From assembly GCA_027494035.1 (NCBI GenBank), contig JAOSJQ010000001.1, positions 868,001 through 932,000 on the forward strand: a stretch of DNA of 64,000 bases. Direction: 5' to 3'. The notes under the pieces are model-generated. The model saw only the letters and a list, made by a program, of their open reading frames with translations, was not told the origin of the DNA and searched no databases. This DNA is from UTCFX2 sp002050125 (GTDB lineage Bacteria > Chloroflexota > Anaerolineae > Anaerolineales > UBA4823). Position 1 is the stretch's first letter. Every line of letters starts with the position of its first letter. Shown here piece after piece: positions 18,538-27,932 of this stretch. A program made the position numbers and the translations under genes.

Positions 18538-20076
18538 ATGCTCGCCCGCGTCTTTTCCTGTGCAGTCATCGGTCTCGAAGGCGTCATCGTCGAAGTCGAA
18601 GTAGATACGAGCGACGGCTTACCAGCCATTGTGATCGTGGGTCTGCCAGACGCGGCTGTGCAAGAGAGCCGTGAACGGGTGCAATCTGCCATAAAAAACG
18701 CGGGGTTGTATTTCCCACGCAAACGGTTGACCGTCAACCTGGCGCCCGCGGCGGTGCGCAAAGAAGGGCCCGCGTATGACTTACCCATCGCCCTGGGCGC
18801 ATTAATCGCCAGCAACCAGCTTCCACCGGAGTGCGTGGAAGACGCCTTGATCATCGGCGAACTTTCGCTGGATGGCAGCGTCCGGCACGTGCGCGGCATT
18901 CTGCCCATGGCGGCGCTGGCGCGTGAGCAGGGTTTCAAACGCATATTCACCCCCGCCGTGGACGCGCTCGAGGCGGCTTTGATCCCCGAAATCGCGGTGA
19001 TACCAATTTCCTCCCTCACCGGCTTGGTGGCGCACCTCTCCGGCGCGCTGCCAATTTCGCCCCAGCCCACCATCCAACCCGAAGACCTGCCCGTCTACGT
19101 CCAGACCGATTTCAGCGAGATCAAAGGTCAGGAGCACGTCAAGCGCGCCCTCGAAGTCGCGGCTGCGGGCGGTCATAATATCATTATGATCGGTCCGCCG
19201 GGCTCGGGCAAGACCTTGCTGGCGCGCGCCATCCCGAGCATCCTGCCGCGCATGTCCCTCGACGAAGCGTTGGACGTCACGCGCATCTATTCCGTCGCCG
19301 ACCAGCTCCCGCCCGATGTGCCGCTGATCCGCAACCGCCCCTTCCGCGCCCCTCACCACACTATCTCTCACGCCGGGCTGGTGGGCGGCGGTAACCTGCC
19401 CCACCCTGGAGAGATCTCGCTCGCCCATCGCGGCGTTCTGTTTCTCGACGAACTGCCCGAGTTCGGCATGCGCGTGCTGGAAGTGCTGCGTCAGCCCATC
19501 GAGGACAAGGTGGTTACCATCAGCCGCGCCCAGGGCACGCTCACCTTTCCCGCCAATTTCATGCTGATCGGCGCGATGAACCCCTGCCCGTGCGGCTACT
19601 ACGGCGACCCGGTCAAGCCCTGCACATGCTCATCCAGCACCGTGACCAAATATCAAAAGCGCATTTCGGGTCCGCTGCTCGACCGCATCGATATCCACAT
19701 CGAAGTCCCGCGCCTTGAATATGACAAACTCGCCGACCGCCGCCCTGGAGAACAATCCGCCGCGATCCAACTGCGCGTCGAAGCGGCGCGGCAGATCCAG
19801 AGGCAGCGCTTCGCAGAACATCCTTCAGAGGCGCACCCGCTGGCTTGCAACTCCGACATGGGACCTGCCGAAGTTCGCCGCTATTGCCAGTTGGACGACC
19901 AGGGGCGCGCCCTCATGAAAACCGCCATGAACCAGCTCAACCTCTCGGCGCGCGCCTACCACCGCGTCCTCAAGCTCGCCCGCACCATCGCCGACCTGGC
20001 TGGCTGCGAGGCAATCGCCCCGCAGCACCTGGCTGAGGCACTGCAATACCGGCCCAGATTGATGGACGGGGGCTGA
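18538..20076 (+). CDS. comM: YifB/ComM-family Mg-chelatase-like AAA+ ATPase
   Basis: The 512-residue protein has an N-terminal Lon-protease-like (ChlI) domain, a Walker A loop (IGPPGSGKTLLARAI), Walker B (GVLFLDELPEF), the NPCPCGYYGD zinc-like segment and a C-terminal Mg-chelatase domain. ComM, the studied member, is a hexameric helicase that promotes branch migration during integration of transformed DNA; other YifB proteins are less understood. Length and motifs are typical and complete. It has its own promoter that would give a leaderless mRNA. Confidence 0.92.
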   Translation: MLARVFSCAVIGLEGVIVEVEVDTSDGLPAIVIVGLPDAAVQESRERVQSAIKNAGLYFPRKRLTVNLAPAAVRKEGPAYDLPIALGALIASNQLPPECVEDALIIGELSLDGSVRHVRGILPMAALAREQGFKRIFTPAVDALEAALIPEIAVIPISSLTGLVAHLSGALPISPQPTIQPEDLPVYVQTDFSEIKGQEHVKRALEVAAAGGHNIIMIGPPGSGKTLLARAIPSILPRMSLDEALDVTRIYSVADQLPPDVPLIRNRPFRAPHHTISHAGLVGGGNLPHPGEISLAHRGVLFLDELPEFGMRVLEVLRQPIEDKVVTISRAQGTLTFPANFMLIGAMNPCPCGYYGDPVKPCTCSSSTVTKYQKRISGPLLDRIDIHIEVPRLEYDKLADRRPGEQSAAIQLRVEAARQIQRQRFAEHPSEAHPLACNSDMGPAEVRRYCQLDDQGRALMKTAMNQLNLSARAYHRVLKLARTIADLAGCEAIAPQHLAEALQYRPRLMDGG

Positions 20077-20133
20077 TGCTTATCCTGCCCCTGTCTTACA
20101 ACTCGCACAAACCCGACCTTAAGCTGCATACGT

Positions 20134-20139
20134 TATAAT
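20134..20139 (+). promoter_or_regulatory. -10 box (TATAAT) before the nitrilase gene
   Basis: A perfect TATAAT in a 140-base spacer between the YifB gene and the nitrilase. No good -35 is visible at the right distance. The leader would be about 70 bases. Confidence 0.35.
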
Positions 20140-20217
20140 AGCTTGGCGCCTTTCAGACCAGCCGTATCGCTGGTGGGTAGATTCCTGTCAACCACGCAGC
20201 CTTGAGTGGAGAAGCCA

Positions 20218-21190
20218 ATGTCAGATCAAAAAACCACCCTCAAAGTCGCGGTCATCCAAGCCGCGCCCGTACTGTTCAACCGCGACGCCACGGTCGAAAA
20301 GACCTGCCGCCTGACCCAGCAAGCCGCCGCTCAGGGCGCTGAGCTGATCCTTTTCCCCGAAGCCTTCATCCCCGCCTATCCGCGCGGCCTGACCTTCGGC
20401 GCGGTGGTCGGCAGCCGCAGCCCGCAGGGACGCCTCGCCTGGCAAATTTATTGGGAGAACGCGGTGGAGGTCCCCGGTCCAGCCGTCGATCGGTTGAGCG
20501 CCGCGGCGCGCCAGTCGGGGGCGTACCTGGTCGTCGGCGTGATCGAGCGCGATGCGCAATCCAGCCGCGGTACGCTCTACTGCACCATGCTCTATTTTGG
20601 TCCAGATGGATCGCTGCTTGGCAAGCACCGCAAGCTCAAGCCCACCGGGTCAGAGCGGCTGATCTGGGGCGAAGGCGATGGCAGCACCCTCACCGTGATC
20701 GACACCGAGTTTGGGCGGGTCGGCGGGCTGATCTGCTGGGAGAATTACATGCCGCTGGCGCGCATGGCGCTGTACGCCAAAGGGGTCGAGATTTACCTCG
20801 CCCCCACCGCGGATGCGCGCGACACCTGGCAAGCCACGCTGCGCCACATCGCGATTGAAGGTCGCTGTTTCGTGCTGGGCTGCAACCAGTACGTGACCCG
20901 CTCGATGTACCCCGCGGGTCTCCCGGGCGTCGAGGAGCTTGCCAGCCAGCCCGAGGTGATGTGCCGCGGCGGCAGCGCCGTCATCTCGCCGCTCGGGAGA
21001 GGTGCTCGCTGGTCCGCTCTTCGATCAGGAAGGCGGTCTTTTTGCCGAATTGGACCTGAGCGAGATCGCCCGCAGCAAGTTCGATTTCGACGTAATGGGT
21101 CATTACGCCCGCCCGGACGTCTTCCAACTCAGCGTGAACGAAGAACCGCAGCCAACGGTGATCACCCGGGGCGCGGGCGCGGCGCATTAG
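20218..21190 (+). CDS. nitrilase (branch 1), one-base frameshift near the C terminus
   Basis: Nitrilases hydrolyse organic nitriles to acids and ammonia. The catalytic triad is visible: Glu in LFPEAFIPAYPRGL, Lys in GKHRKLKPTGSERL and Cys in GGLICWENYMPLAR. The last motif is that of true nitrilases rather than amidases of the same superfamily. The frame breaks at about 20998: removing one A from GGGAGAGG restores SPLGEVLAGPLFDQEGGLF and a normal C terminus ending at 21190. ATG 20218 has GGAG eight bases upstream; an in-frame GTG at 20206 is less likely. Full length about 323 residues. It stands alone between the YifB gene and the glycoside hydrolase. Confidence 0.88.
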
Positions 21191-21458
21191 AACGACCGCG
21201 GCTACCTTTAGCAGCGCCCCCTGGGCTCGAACCAAAAAACGCCAAGGGTTATCCAGAAAAGCGGTTACACCAACTTATTTGTCTACGCCAAGCATGGGGA
21301 GCTTGCCGCTTTGCGCCGGCGCCTCCAAATCTGGACTTGACAGACCAATCGATGTGCAGTATATTGCAATTAACTATTCTTTAATGTACGCTACATAGCA
21401 AGAAGATATTCTATTATGTCCAGCGTATTACAAAACCATTTTTCGATGGAGGCGGATA

Positions 21459-23281
21459 ATGAAAAAATCGGTTTCAATTCTCATGGTGATTCTGTTTGTA
21501 TCGACGGCATTTATCAGCCCCGCAAATATTAAAGCGGTGCAAGCCGTCACGAACGAATCAGAAACAGCCGAATATGCGCATCAACCCGAACGCTTGGCGC
21601 CCGATGTGGATAACGTTGGTCTTTACGAGGCTTATGAAATCACCTTCACTATTTCGAGCAATATTCCGCCTACGGACGCAGCCAAGACGTCCTTGTTGTT
21701 CGATGTGATTTTCACCAGTCCCGGAAACAGGAGAATATGGATGCCCGGTTTTTGGGCGGGGGGAATACCTGGAAAGTCAGGTTTGCTCCCACCGAGTTAG
21801 GAACCTGGCATTGGGTAACTTTCTCAACAAATCCGTCGCTCGACGCCCGGACCGGTTCGCTGGTCAGCGTTCCTTCCGATAACAAAGGGTTTATTCGGGT
21901 TGCTGAAAACAACCCCTACACGTTCAGCTATTCCGACGGCACGCCGTTCTTCATGTGGGGGAACACCGCCTACCAACTGCTGGAGCAGGCGCTGGAAGGC
22001 CCCGGGGTCTCGTATGAATATTTTAATCCAGAAGACCCTTCCATTTCGCACATCCTCACCACTCAAGACTGGCGTGAGTTTGTCGACAAAACCCAGGAAC
22101 ACGGGATGAACAAGATCCGTTTCCAGGCTACGATGTGGGGTTGGGGCAACAACTACGGCACGCGCTGGTTTCCCTGGGAGAATTCCACCGTTCTAAATCC
22201 GCAGTTCGCCGTGTTCAATCAGTCCTATTGGGAAACACTCGATGAGGTCGTTCAGTACATGCAGGAAAAAGGCATGGTGGCGGAAATCGTCATTATCTCG
22301 GATTACAGCAACTGGGAGCCGACCGATCCGGGCATGTATTACATGACCCCAGCGGACGAGCAATTGCTGTTGCGCTTCACCGCCGCCAGGTACGCCGCCT
22401 ATTCGAACGTGATCTGGCAAGTAGCGCAAGAGTTCTACTACACAGAAAGAGTCAGATATGGGGGACGGGTTCCGGAAGCGTGGGGCAGAGAAGTCGGCAG
22501 TTACCTGGCAGGGGTTGACCCATACCGAACGGTTGCCGGACGGCTGCTTACGATCCACAATCGGACTAAAATGCTGTTCAGCTTCCCCAACGACCCCTGG
22601 CCCACTCACTTCGCCATTCAGGTCGGAACGCGGATCACCCCCAAGTGGAAATATGAAAATCACCCAAGCCTGTGGGGCAACGACAGCATCCGGTATAACT
22701 GGGGCTATTACAAACCCATCGCCAATGACGAATATGGTTATGCAGACAATTACGAACTCTCCCGCGCAATGGTAAGACAGGCTGCCTGGGGAATCGCGGT
22801 CGGCGGCGGTTACGGCACTTATGGCGAATGGAACACGGATCCAACCTGGGACCCCTACTGGATTAAAACCGGCGGTCTTCTTGGCGTCTGGGTCGATGAC
22901 CCCTCGCAGGAGGACATCAAAGTCATGACCGATTTCATGAACAGCCTGGATTTCCCCTCCATGTCGCCCAACAACTTCCTCATTACGGCGAAACCCGCCG
23001 ATGTCTATGCCTATATGTTGGCGGACGAAGGCAACACCTACGTGATGTATGCCGCTGAAGGCAGCGGTGGTCAATTTACCCTGAACTTGAAGAAGGGTGT
23101 ATATGACGCCGCATGGATCGACACCACCACCGGCGACGTCGTTCAAGCCGAACCGAGTTTCGAACTGGCGCAAAATGGATCGGTGAATTTCGAATCGCCA
23201 GATTATGATGACGATATTCTTCTGGTGATTAAGGCGGTCAAGTTCGACAATAAGATCTATCTGCCGCTGATGGCGCACTGA
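21459..23281 (+). CDS. secreted DUF5060/DUF4038 glycoside-hydrolase-like protein, one-base frameshift
   Basis: An N-terminal signal peptide (KKSVSILMVILFVSTAFIS) leads into a DUF5060-type beta domain that is split by an indel in the G6 run at 21758-21763. Adding one G joins IWMPGFW to GGNTWKVRFAPTELGTW. Next comes a DUF4038-type TIM barrel beginning SYSDGTPFFMWGNTAYQLLE and a C-terminal beta domain. These domains occur in enzymes that act on plant polysaccharides, for example GH140-type apiosidases; the exact sugar is unknown. The last residues, KIYLPLMAH, form a short motif shared with two other exported proteins here. GGAGG precedes the ATG. Full length about 607 residues. The 268 bases upstream (21191-21458) are AT-rich and hold nothing else I can identify. 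Confidence 0.82.
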
Positions 23282-23320
23282 GACGCGGCAATCCAAACCG
23301 GTACAAGTTGCTAATACAAA

Positions 23321-23348
23321 AGGGAGGCGGAATTTTCCCCGCCTCCCT
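23321..23348. terminator. hairpin terminator between the hydrolase and guaB
   Basis: AGGGAGGCGG (23321-23330) pairs perfectly with CCGCCTCCCT (23339-23348) across an eight-base loop. On the minus strand TTTT follows, so it is best placed to end guaB; it can also stop the hydrolase transcript. Confidence 0.8.
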
Positions 23349-23371
23349 GAACGCGCAATGACTTCCCGACG

Positions 23372-24814
23372 CTAGATCAATTCCACATCGTGCGGGTGTG
23401 ATTCGCGCATGCCGGAAGGCGTCACGCGGATGAATTCCGCTTTCTCCCACAACTCTTCGAGCGTGCGCGCCCCCGCATAGCTCATCCCGGAGCGCAGTCC
23501 GCCCACCAGTTGATGAAGGGTGTCTGCCGCCGCCCCGCGGTAAGACACGATCGCTTCCACGCCCTCCGGCACCACGTCGCCCCAATCTTCAATCGGCATC
23601 TCGCTATGCTCCAGCTTTTTGCGATCCACATTGGCAGTCAGCGAAGCCATGCCGCGCACAATCTTATAGCGCCGCCCATTTCGGATCACCGGCGCGCCCG
23701 GGCTTTCGTCCATCCCCGCCAGGATGTTCCCCAGCATCACGCTCCCCGCTCCGGCTGCCAGCGCCTTGGTAATATCGCCCGAGTTGCGGATGCCGCCGTC
23801 GGCGATGATGCGCAAACCCAGCGCCTGCGCCGCCTGAGCGCACTCAGCTATAGCAGTCAATTGCGGCACGCCAAAACCGGTAACGATGCGCGTGGTGCAG
23901 GTCGAGCCTGCGCCCACGCCCACTTTGATCGCCTCCGCTCCCGCCTGCGCCAGGTCGATCACGCCCTGCGGAACGGCGACGTTGCCAGCCACGACCGGCA
24001 CCCCTGGGAATCGTTGTTTCAACTGCCGGACCATCGCGATGGTGTGCTCGGAGTGTCCGTGAGCGATATCCACCACCAGCAGGTCCGCCCCGGCGTTCAC
24101 GCAGGCGGCGGCGCGCTCCAGGTCATCCGCCCGCACACCCACTGCCGCCCCCACGCGCAGCCGCCCGCGGCTGTCTTTGGTCGCGTCGGGGTGCTGCTGG
24201 ATCTTGATGATGTCCTGTGCGGTTATCAAACCGGTAAGACGCCCCTCCCCATCCACCAGGGGCAGCTTTTCGATGCGGTTAGCGAACAATTTCGCCCGCG
24301 CCTGCTCGATCGTCTCATCCTGTGAGGCAACCACCAGCCGGTTGCGCGGGGTCATCACTTGGCTGAGTGGGGCGCCGCCATCGGGCGCAAACAGCACATC
24401 CCGGTTGGTGACCATGCCGATCACCTGGTTGTGCGCATCCAGCACCACCAGCCCGCCCACATCCGCTTCCGCCATCAAACCGCGCGCCTGATCCACGCTG
24501 GCGTCCGCCGAAATCGTGAGCGGGTTCTCGACCACGATGCTCTCCGCCCGCTTGACTTTCTGAACACAATCCGCCTGATCCGCGATCGACATAAAGCGAT
24601 GCAGAAAACCGATGCCGCCCAATTGCGCCATGGCGATCGCCATACGCTCTTCTGTAACGGTGTCCATATTCGACGAAATAATGGGGACAGAAAGACGAAT
24701 ATCCGGCGTGAGCCAGGTGTGCGGAGAGACGTCCTTGCGGCTGCGGACGCTCGAAGGCTGCGGCGCCAGCAGGACATCATCAAACGTGAGACCGACATCG
24801 GGGCGAATTTTCAT
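23372..24814 (-). CDS. guaB: inosine-5'-monophosphate dehydrogenase
   Basis: IMPDH oxidises IMP to XMP with NAD, the first committed step to GMP. All parts are present in 480 residues: N-terminal barrel (TFDDVLLAPQPSSV), a CBS pair at about 95-205, catalytic Cys loop GAGSTCTTRIVTGFG, the flap region and the usual C terminus (SYRGAAADTLHQLVGGLRSGMSYAG). GGGAGGTG precedes the ATG. It is a single gene, bounded by a hairpin downstream and divergent from the small exported protein genes. Confidence 0.97.
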   Translation of the reverse strand: MKIRPDVGLTFDDVLLAPQPSSVRSRKDVSPHTWLTPDIRLSVPIISSNMDTVTEERMAIAMAQLGGIGFLHRFMSIADQADCVQKVKRAESIVVENPLTISADASVDQARGLMAEADVGGLVVLDAHNQVIGMVTNRDVLFAPDGGAPLSQVMTPRNRLVVASQDETIEQARAKLFANRIEKLPLVDGEGRLTGLITAQDIIKIQQHPDATKDSRGRLRVGAAVGVRADDLERAAACVNAGADLLVVDIAHGHSEHTIAMVRQLKQRFPGVPVVAGNVAVPQGVIDLAQAGAEAIKVGVGAGSTCTTRIVTGFGVPQLTAIAECAQAAQALGLRIIADGGIRNSGDITKALAAGAGSVMLGNILAGMDESPGAPVIRNGRRYKIVRGMASLTANVDRKKLEHSEMPIEDWGDVVPEGVEAIVSYRGAAADTLHQLVGGLRSGMSYAGARTLEELWEKAEFIRVTPSGMRESHPHDVELI

Positions 24815-25068
24815 GGCGTGCGCACCTCCCGGGTAAGTTTATCACAACACCTTCCCCGGACTTAACCATCTTGCGCGAACGCCCCGGTACTACGCAGTTC
24901 TGAGCCATTCCGCCGGGGCAGGGTCAGCCCGAACACCGCCCGATTGGGCAGAAAAATACGGATCGCGCGTTTGTGAAAATTATTATTAACTTGCATATAC
25001 TTCACCTATTTGATATATTAAACCTTGATTGGCGCTATACGATTCTTCGATTTAGTCAAGGAGGCACA

Positions 25069-25527
25069 ATGCTTAAGAAAACCACCTTACTAACCGTACT
25101 GCTATATGTTTGTGCAATTCTATTGGGGGCCGCGTTCGGACCGTCCATAGTCAAACTGACCGGAAGGCTGCAAGTTTTTCACCAAGAACCAGTGGCAGCT
25201 CTAGCAGCGCCAGCCAGCGAAATCGCATTGGCGCCCGAAAGCCCAGAGGCTCTCTTTACTTGCACGCCACTCTCCATCGCTGTGTTTTCTAATCGCATTC
25301 ACGTGAAATGCACCGCTGCTGCGCCGCCCGGGGGTGCGATCTGGTATTTTGCTGCGCCAACAGGTACAGACCCTAAGTATGCCAACCGGGTCTTAAGCAT
25401 TATGCTGACCGCCAAAGCGTTGGGCAAAAACCTGCTGATTACTTACGATTTGGCTGGTAGTGGATCTGCCTATGGCTGCCTGTTTGCTGATTGCCGCCCG
25501 ATCCAAGCCATCGAATTGCTCAACTGA
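25069..25527 (+). CDS. small exported protein, unknown
   Basis: The ATG at 25069 follows a perfect AAGGAGG. The first 25 residues form a signal peptide or membrane anchor (TTLLTVLLYVCAILLGAAFG). The mature part of about 110 residues has four or five cysteines (FTCTPL, HVKCTAA, AYGCLFADCRP), suggesting disulfides in an exported beta protein. I do not recognise it. The upstream 250 bases are AT-rich. It is followed 20 bases later by another small exported protein and the two are probably co-transcribed. Confidence 0.65.
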   Translation: MLKKTTLLTVLLYVCAILLGAAFGPSIVKLTGRLQVFHQEPVAALAAPASEIALAPESPEALFTCTPLSIAVFSNRIHVKCTAAAPPGGAIWYFAAPTGTDPKYANRVLSIMLTAKALGKNLLITYDLAGSGSAYGCLFADCRPIQAIELLN

Positions 25528-25547
25528 AGCCGAGAAAGGGACGCCTC

Positions 25548-25790
25548 ATGCGAGCTAATCCTCGGATTCTTCTGGTTCTATTGATAGAGGCGGCTTTGCT
25601 CTCTGCCTGGCTCTCTTCGGCGTTTTCCCCCGGCGGGGTGGCGGCGGACGTCGTCCCGCCGACCGCCCAGCCAAACCAGGTATCGGATGTGCAGTTCACC
25701 GCCGCCACGAACGACGTCTTACAGGCAGTCTATCTGCTGCTGCTGGAGGATGACGACAATCAAGTGTACCTGCCGCGCATTGGTAGGTGA
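25548..25790 (+). CDS. 80-residue exported protein ending in VYLPRIGR
   Basis: A signal peptide or anchor (ILLVLLIEAALLSAWLSSAF) is followed by only about 50 residues, Ala/Thr/Asp-rich, with an acidic run (LLLLEDDDN) and the C-terminal VYLPRIGR. The end resembles the YLPL motif at the C terminus of the glycoside hydrolase and may be a cell-surface tag. GAGAAAGGG stands upstream of the ATG. Unknown function. Confidence 0.55.
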   Translation: MRANPRILLVLLIEAALLSAWLSSAFSPGGVAADVVPPTAQPNQVSDVQFTAATNDVLQAVYLLLLEDDDNQVYLPRIGR

Positions 25791-25888
25791 AGCCATAAAT
25801 GCCTGCCGAGCGCCCTCCTGCGAACGCCTGCTAAAGTGAGGGGGTAGGGTTGCCGCGGCTGTTTGCCATTCGAACAGAAGTCCTTCCA

Positions 25889-25917
25889 CAAAGACGCTGC
25901 AATAAGCAGCGTCTTTG
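25889..25917 (+). terminator. intrinsic terminator of the small exported-protein genes
   Basis: A perfect 12-bp stem, CAAAGACGCTGC (25889-25900) with GCAGCGTCTTTG (25906-25917), encloses a five-base loop and is followed by CTTTTC. It lies just before the promoter and start of the CBS-ACT gene. Confidence 0.8.
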
Positions 25918-25954
25918 CTTTTCAAAATGGTATAATGCCCTGCAGGAGGCTAAA

Positions 25955-26603
25955 ATGCTTGTTGGCGAACGAATGTCCCATCCAGTAATCACCGTTACCC
26001 CCCAAATGCCCATCACTGAGGCGCTGAATCTGCTCAGAACCGAGCACATCCGCCGCGCGCCGGTGATCAAAAATGGCAAGATGGTGGGGATCATCTCGGA
26101 AAAAGACCTGCTCAACGCGGCGCCGTCTTCCGCTTCATCGCTCAGCGTGTGGGAGGTCAGTTACCTGATCAACAAAATTGCCGTCGAAGAAGTGATGGCA
26201 AAGAAGGTCTTCAGCGTTAGCGAAGACACCCCGATCGAGGAAGCCGCCCGCATCATGGCGGATCACAAGATCGGCGGGCTGCCGGTGACGCGCGGCGACG
26301 AGGTCGTCGGAATGATCACCGAAACCAACCTGTTCAAGGTGTTCCTGGAATTGATGGGCGCCCGCGAGCCGGGCGTGCGCGTGACCGCCCTGATCCCCGG
26401 AACAGCGCGGCCAGCTTGCCAGGCTCACCCAAGCGATCGCCGAGGCGGGCGGGAACTTTGTCGCGTTCGGGCAGTTCGCCGGCGAGTCTCCCAACAGCCG
26501 CCTGCTCACCTTCAAGATCGAGGGGCTGACAGAAGAACAGGTCAAAGAGCTGGTCGCCCCGCACGTACTGGAAATCCGCGACATCCGCACGAAACAGGTT
26601 TGA
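25955..26603 (+). CDS. CBS-CBS-ACT regulatory protein (AcuB-like), one-base frameshift
   Basis: Two CBS motifs (MSHPVITVTPQMPITEALNL ... HIRRAPVIKNGKMVGIISEKD; VFSVSEDTPIEEAARIM ... GGLPVTRGDEVVGMITE) are followed by an ACT domain. The last part is read only after removing one base at about 26395-26400 (CCCCGG), giving ALIPEQRGQLARLTQAIAEAG and a stop at 26603. CBS pairs bind adenosine nucleotides and ACT domains bind amino acids or similar ligands; this architecture matches AcuB-like proteins. The target is unknown. TATAAT at 25931-25936 and CAGGAGG upstream of the ATG mark promoter and ribosome binding site. Full length about 215 residues. Confidence 0.83.
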
Positions 26604-26659
26604 CGGCTTCCGCAGCCTCCCAAACCTGAGCGCCGCAACACCCGGCGATTGACGACAAA

Positions 26660-26696
26660 CAGCCTTCCCGCAAGCGCTAAGGCAGCGGGAAGGCTG
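26660..26696. terminator. hairpin terminator between convergent genes
   Basis: CAGCCTTCCCGC (26660-26671) and GCGGGAAGGCTG (26685-26696) form a perfect 12-bp stem with a 13-base loop between the CBS-ACT gene and the oppositely oriented pirin gene. It probably serves both strands; T-rich sequence is weak. Confidence 0.7.
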
Positions 26697-26766
26697 CTTC
26701 ATTAATAAATATAGTAGGCTCACGCTCGAACGCACGCACGCAAGGTAAACGGCGCAGCCGCGCAGC

Positions 26767-27633
26767 CTACGCCTGCGCAAATACCCCGCGGCGCAAATCC
26801 TCCAACGTCTGCTGGATCTCCTCCCAGGTGTTCATCACAAACGGACCATAGGGCATCACGGGTTCGCGGAACGGCGCTCCAGCCATGAGCATAAACCGCA
26901 CGCCGGCGTCCGGCGAGGCTTGCACCCGCAGTTGGTCGCCGTCCCCGAAAACTGCCATTTTCACAGCTTCGACCGGCGCGCCGGCGCCGTGCTCGTCCAT
27001 CCCAAAATCCCCAGCCCCCTCGAATACGTATGCAATCGCCGTGTGCCCCTCCGGGATGGGCTGCTCAAAACGCGCTCCTGGCGCAAGCTGAACGTCCATG
27101 TAGACCGGCTGGGCGGCGATCTCGGTGACGGGTCCGGCGACCCCGTCCACCCCGCCAGCCACAACCCGGATGCGGGCGTCACCCCGCTGGACCGTCGGGA
27201 TGTTCTCGGCGGTCACTTCCTGGTAGCGCGGCGCGCTCATCTTCAAGTCTGCCGGCAGGTTCACCCAAAGCTGAAACCCATAAATGTTGCCCGAAGGACC
27301 GCGGCGCGGCATCTCCTCGTGCAGAATACCCCGCCCGGAGGTCATCCACTGCACGTCGCCCGCTCCGATCGACCCCGAATTGCCCAGGCTGTCGCGGTGA
27401 CGCACCGAACCCTCCAACATGTAGGTCACCGTCTCGATCCCGCGGTGCGGGTGCATCGGAAAACCCTGGATCGGACCCTCAATCGGATCGTTGAAGGCAA
27501 AATGGTCGAACAATAAAAAAGGATCGAACAGATTGGCGCGGCTCGGCGCAATCGAGCGCCTCAGCAAGACGCCCGCTCCTTCGATCACCAGCTTTGGCTC
27601 GATAATATTCGTAACAGCGCGTGTGTTTGTCAT
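26767..27633 (-). CDS. pirin-family cupin protein
   Basis: Pirins are bicupin proteins with a metal in the N-terminal barrel; some act as quercetin dioxygenases or redox regulators. The metal ligands are seen in FPMHPHRGIETVTYMLEG (His-x-His) and the downstream ILHEEMP. The family signature DPFLLFDHF and the C-terminal cupin (MLMAGAPFREPVMPYGPFVMN) are present. Length of 288 residues is normal. GAGGATAC is upstream of the ATG. Function in this organism is not evident from its neighbours. Confidence 0.92.
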   Translation of the reverse strand: MTNTRAVTNIIEPKLVIEGAGVLLRRSIAPSRANLFDPFLLFDHFAFNDPIEGPIQGFPMHPHRGIETVTYMLEGSVRHRDSLGNSGSIGAGDVQWMTSGRGILHEEMPRRGPSGNIYGFQLWVNLPADLKMSAPRYQEVTAENIPTVQRGDARIRVVAGGVDGVAGPVTEIAAQPVYMDVQLAPGARFEQPIPEGHTAIAYVFEGAGDFGMDEHGAGAPVEAVKMAVFGDGDQLRVQASPDAGVRFMLMAGAPFREPVMPYGPFVMNTWEEIQQTLEDLRRGVFAQA

Positions 27634-27787
27634 CGTATCCTCATCCCTTTTTTTCTTATACGTCTTCCCTCTACTAAACAGATAAATTTTACCAATATTA
27701 TGTTAAATATATATATGAATAACGCTCAAATGCGAATTTGAGTAGAATTAGCTTCAGACGCATATACACGTGGCTTTCTGCTGATGG

Positions 27788-27819
27788 GTTGTGGGGCAAT
27801 CGACTAACTGCCCCGCAAC
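27788..27819 (+). terminator. orphan terminator-like hairpin in an AT-rich spacer
   Basis: GTTGTGGGGCA (27788-27798) and TGCCCCGCAAC (27809-27819) form an 11-bp stem with one wobble pair and a ten-base loop, followed by TATTTTAAC. No plus-strand gene precedes it: the rest of the 299-base spacer 27634-27932 is AT-rich, with the pirin promoter region at one end. It may end a small RNA or be a remnant. Confidence 0.4.
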
Positions 27820-27863
27820 TATTTTAACTACGTTCCTACCAGCTTTGGAACGATCACTATACG

Positions 27864-27892
27864 TTTAACGCCAAATAGAGTCGCGGTATAAT
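27864..27892 (+). promoter_or_regulatory. promoter of the AT-rich exported protein gene
   Basis: TTTAAC (27864-27869), 17 bases, then a perfect TATAAT (27887-27892), 40 bases before the ATG at 27933. The -35 is weak. Confidence 0.45.
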
Positions 27893-27932
27893 GAAAAAAA
27901 TGTGCCATTAATTTTTTCAGGCGGCCCTGGCT

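Noticed and set aside
21205..21260. tRNA-like T-arm (GGTTCGAGCC) on the minus strand
   Set aside because: The stem needs wobble pairs and neither an acceptor stem nor an anticodon arm can be drawn around it.
24973..25068. N-terminal extension of the small exported protein upstream of 25069
   Set aside because: The open frame continues, but AAGGAGG before the ATG at 25069 and the signal peptide right after it fix the start.
25069..25527. B-subunit-like toxin fold for the Cys-containing exported protein
   Set aside because: The cysteine pattern and size were suggestive, but no specific motif could be matched and no A-subunit gene is adjacent.
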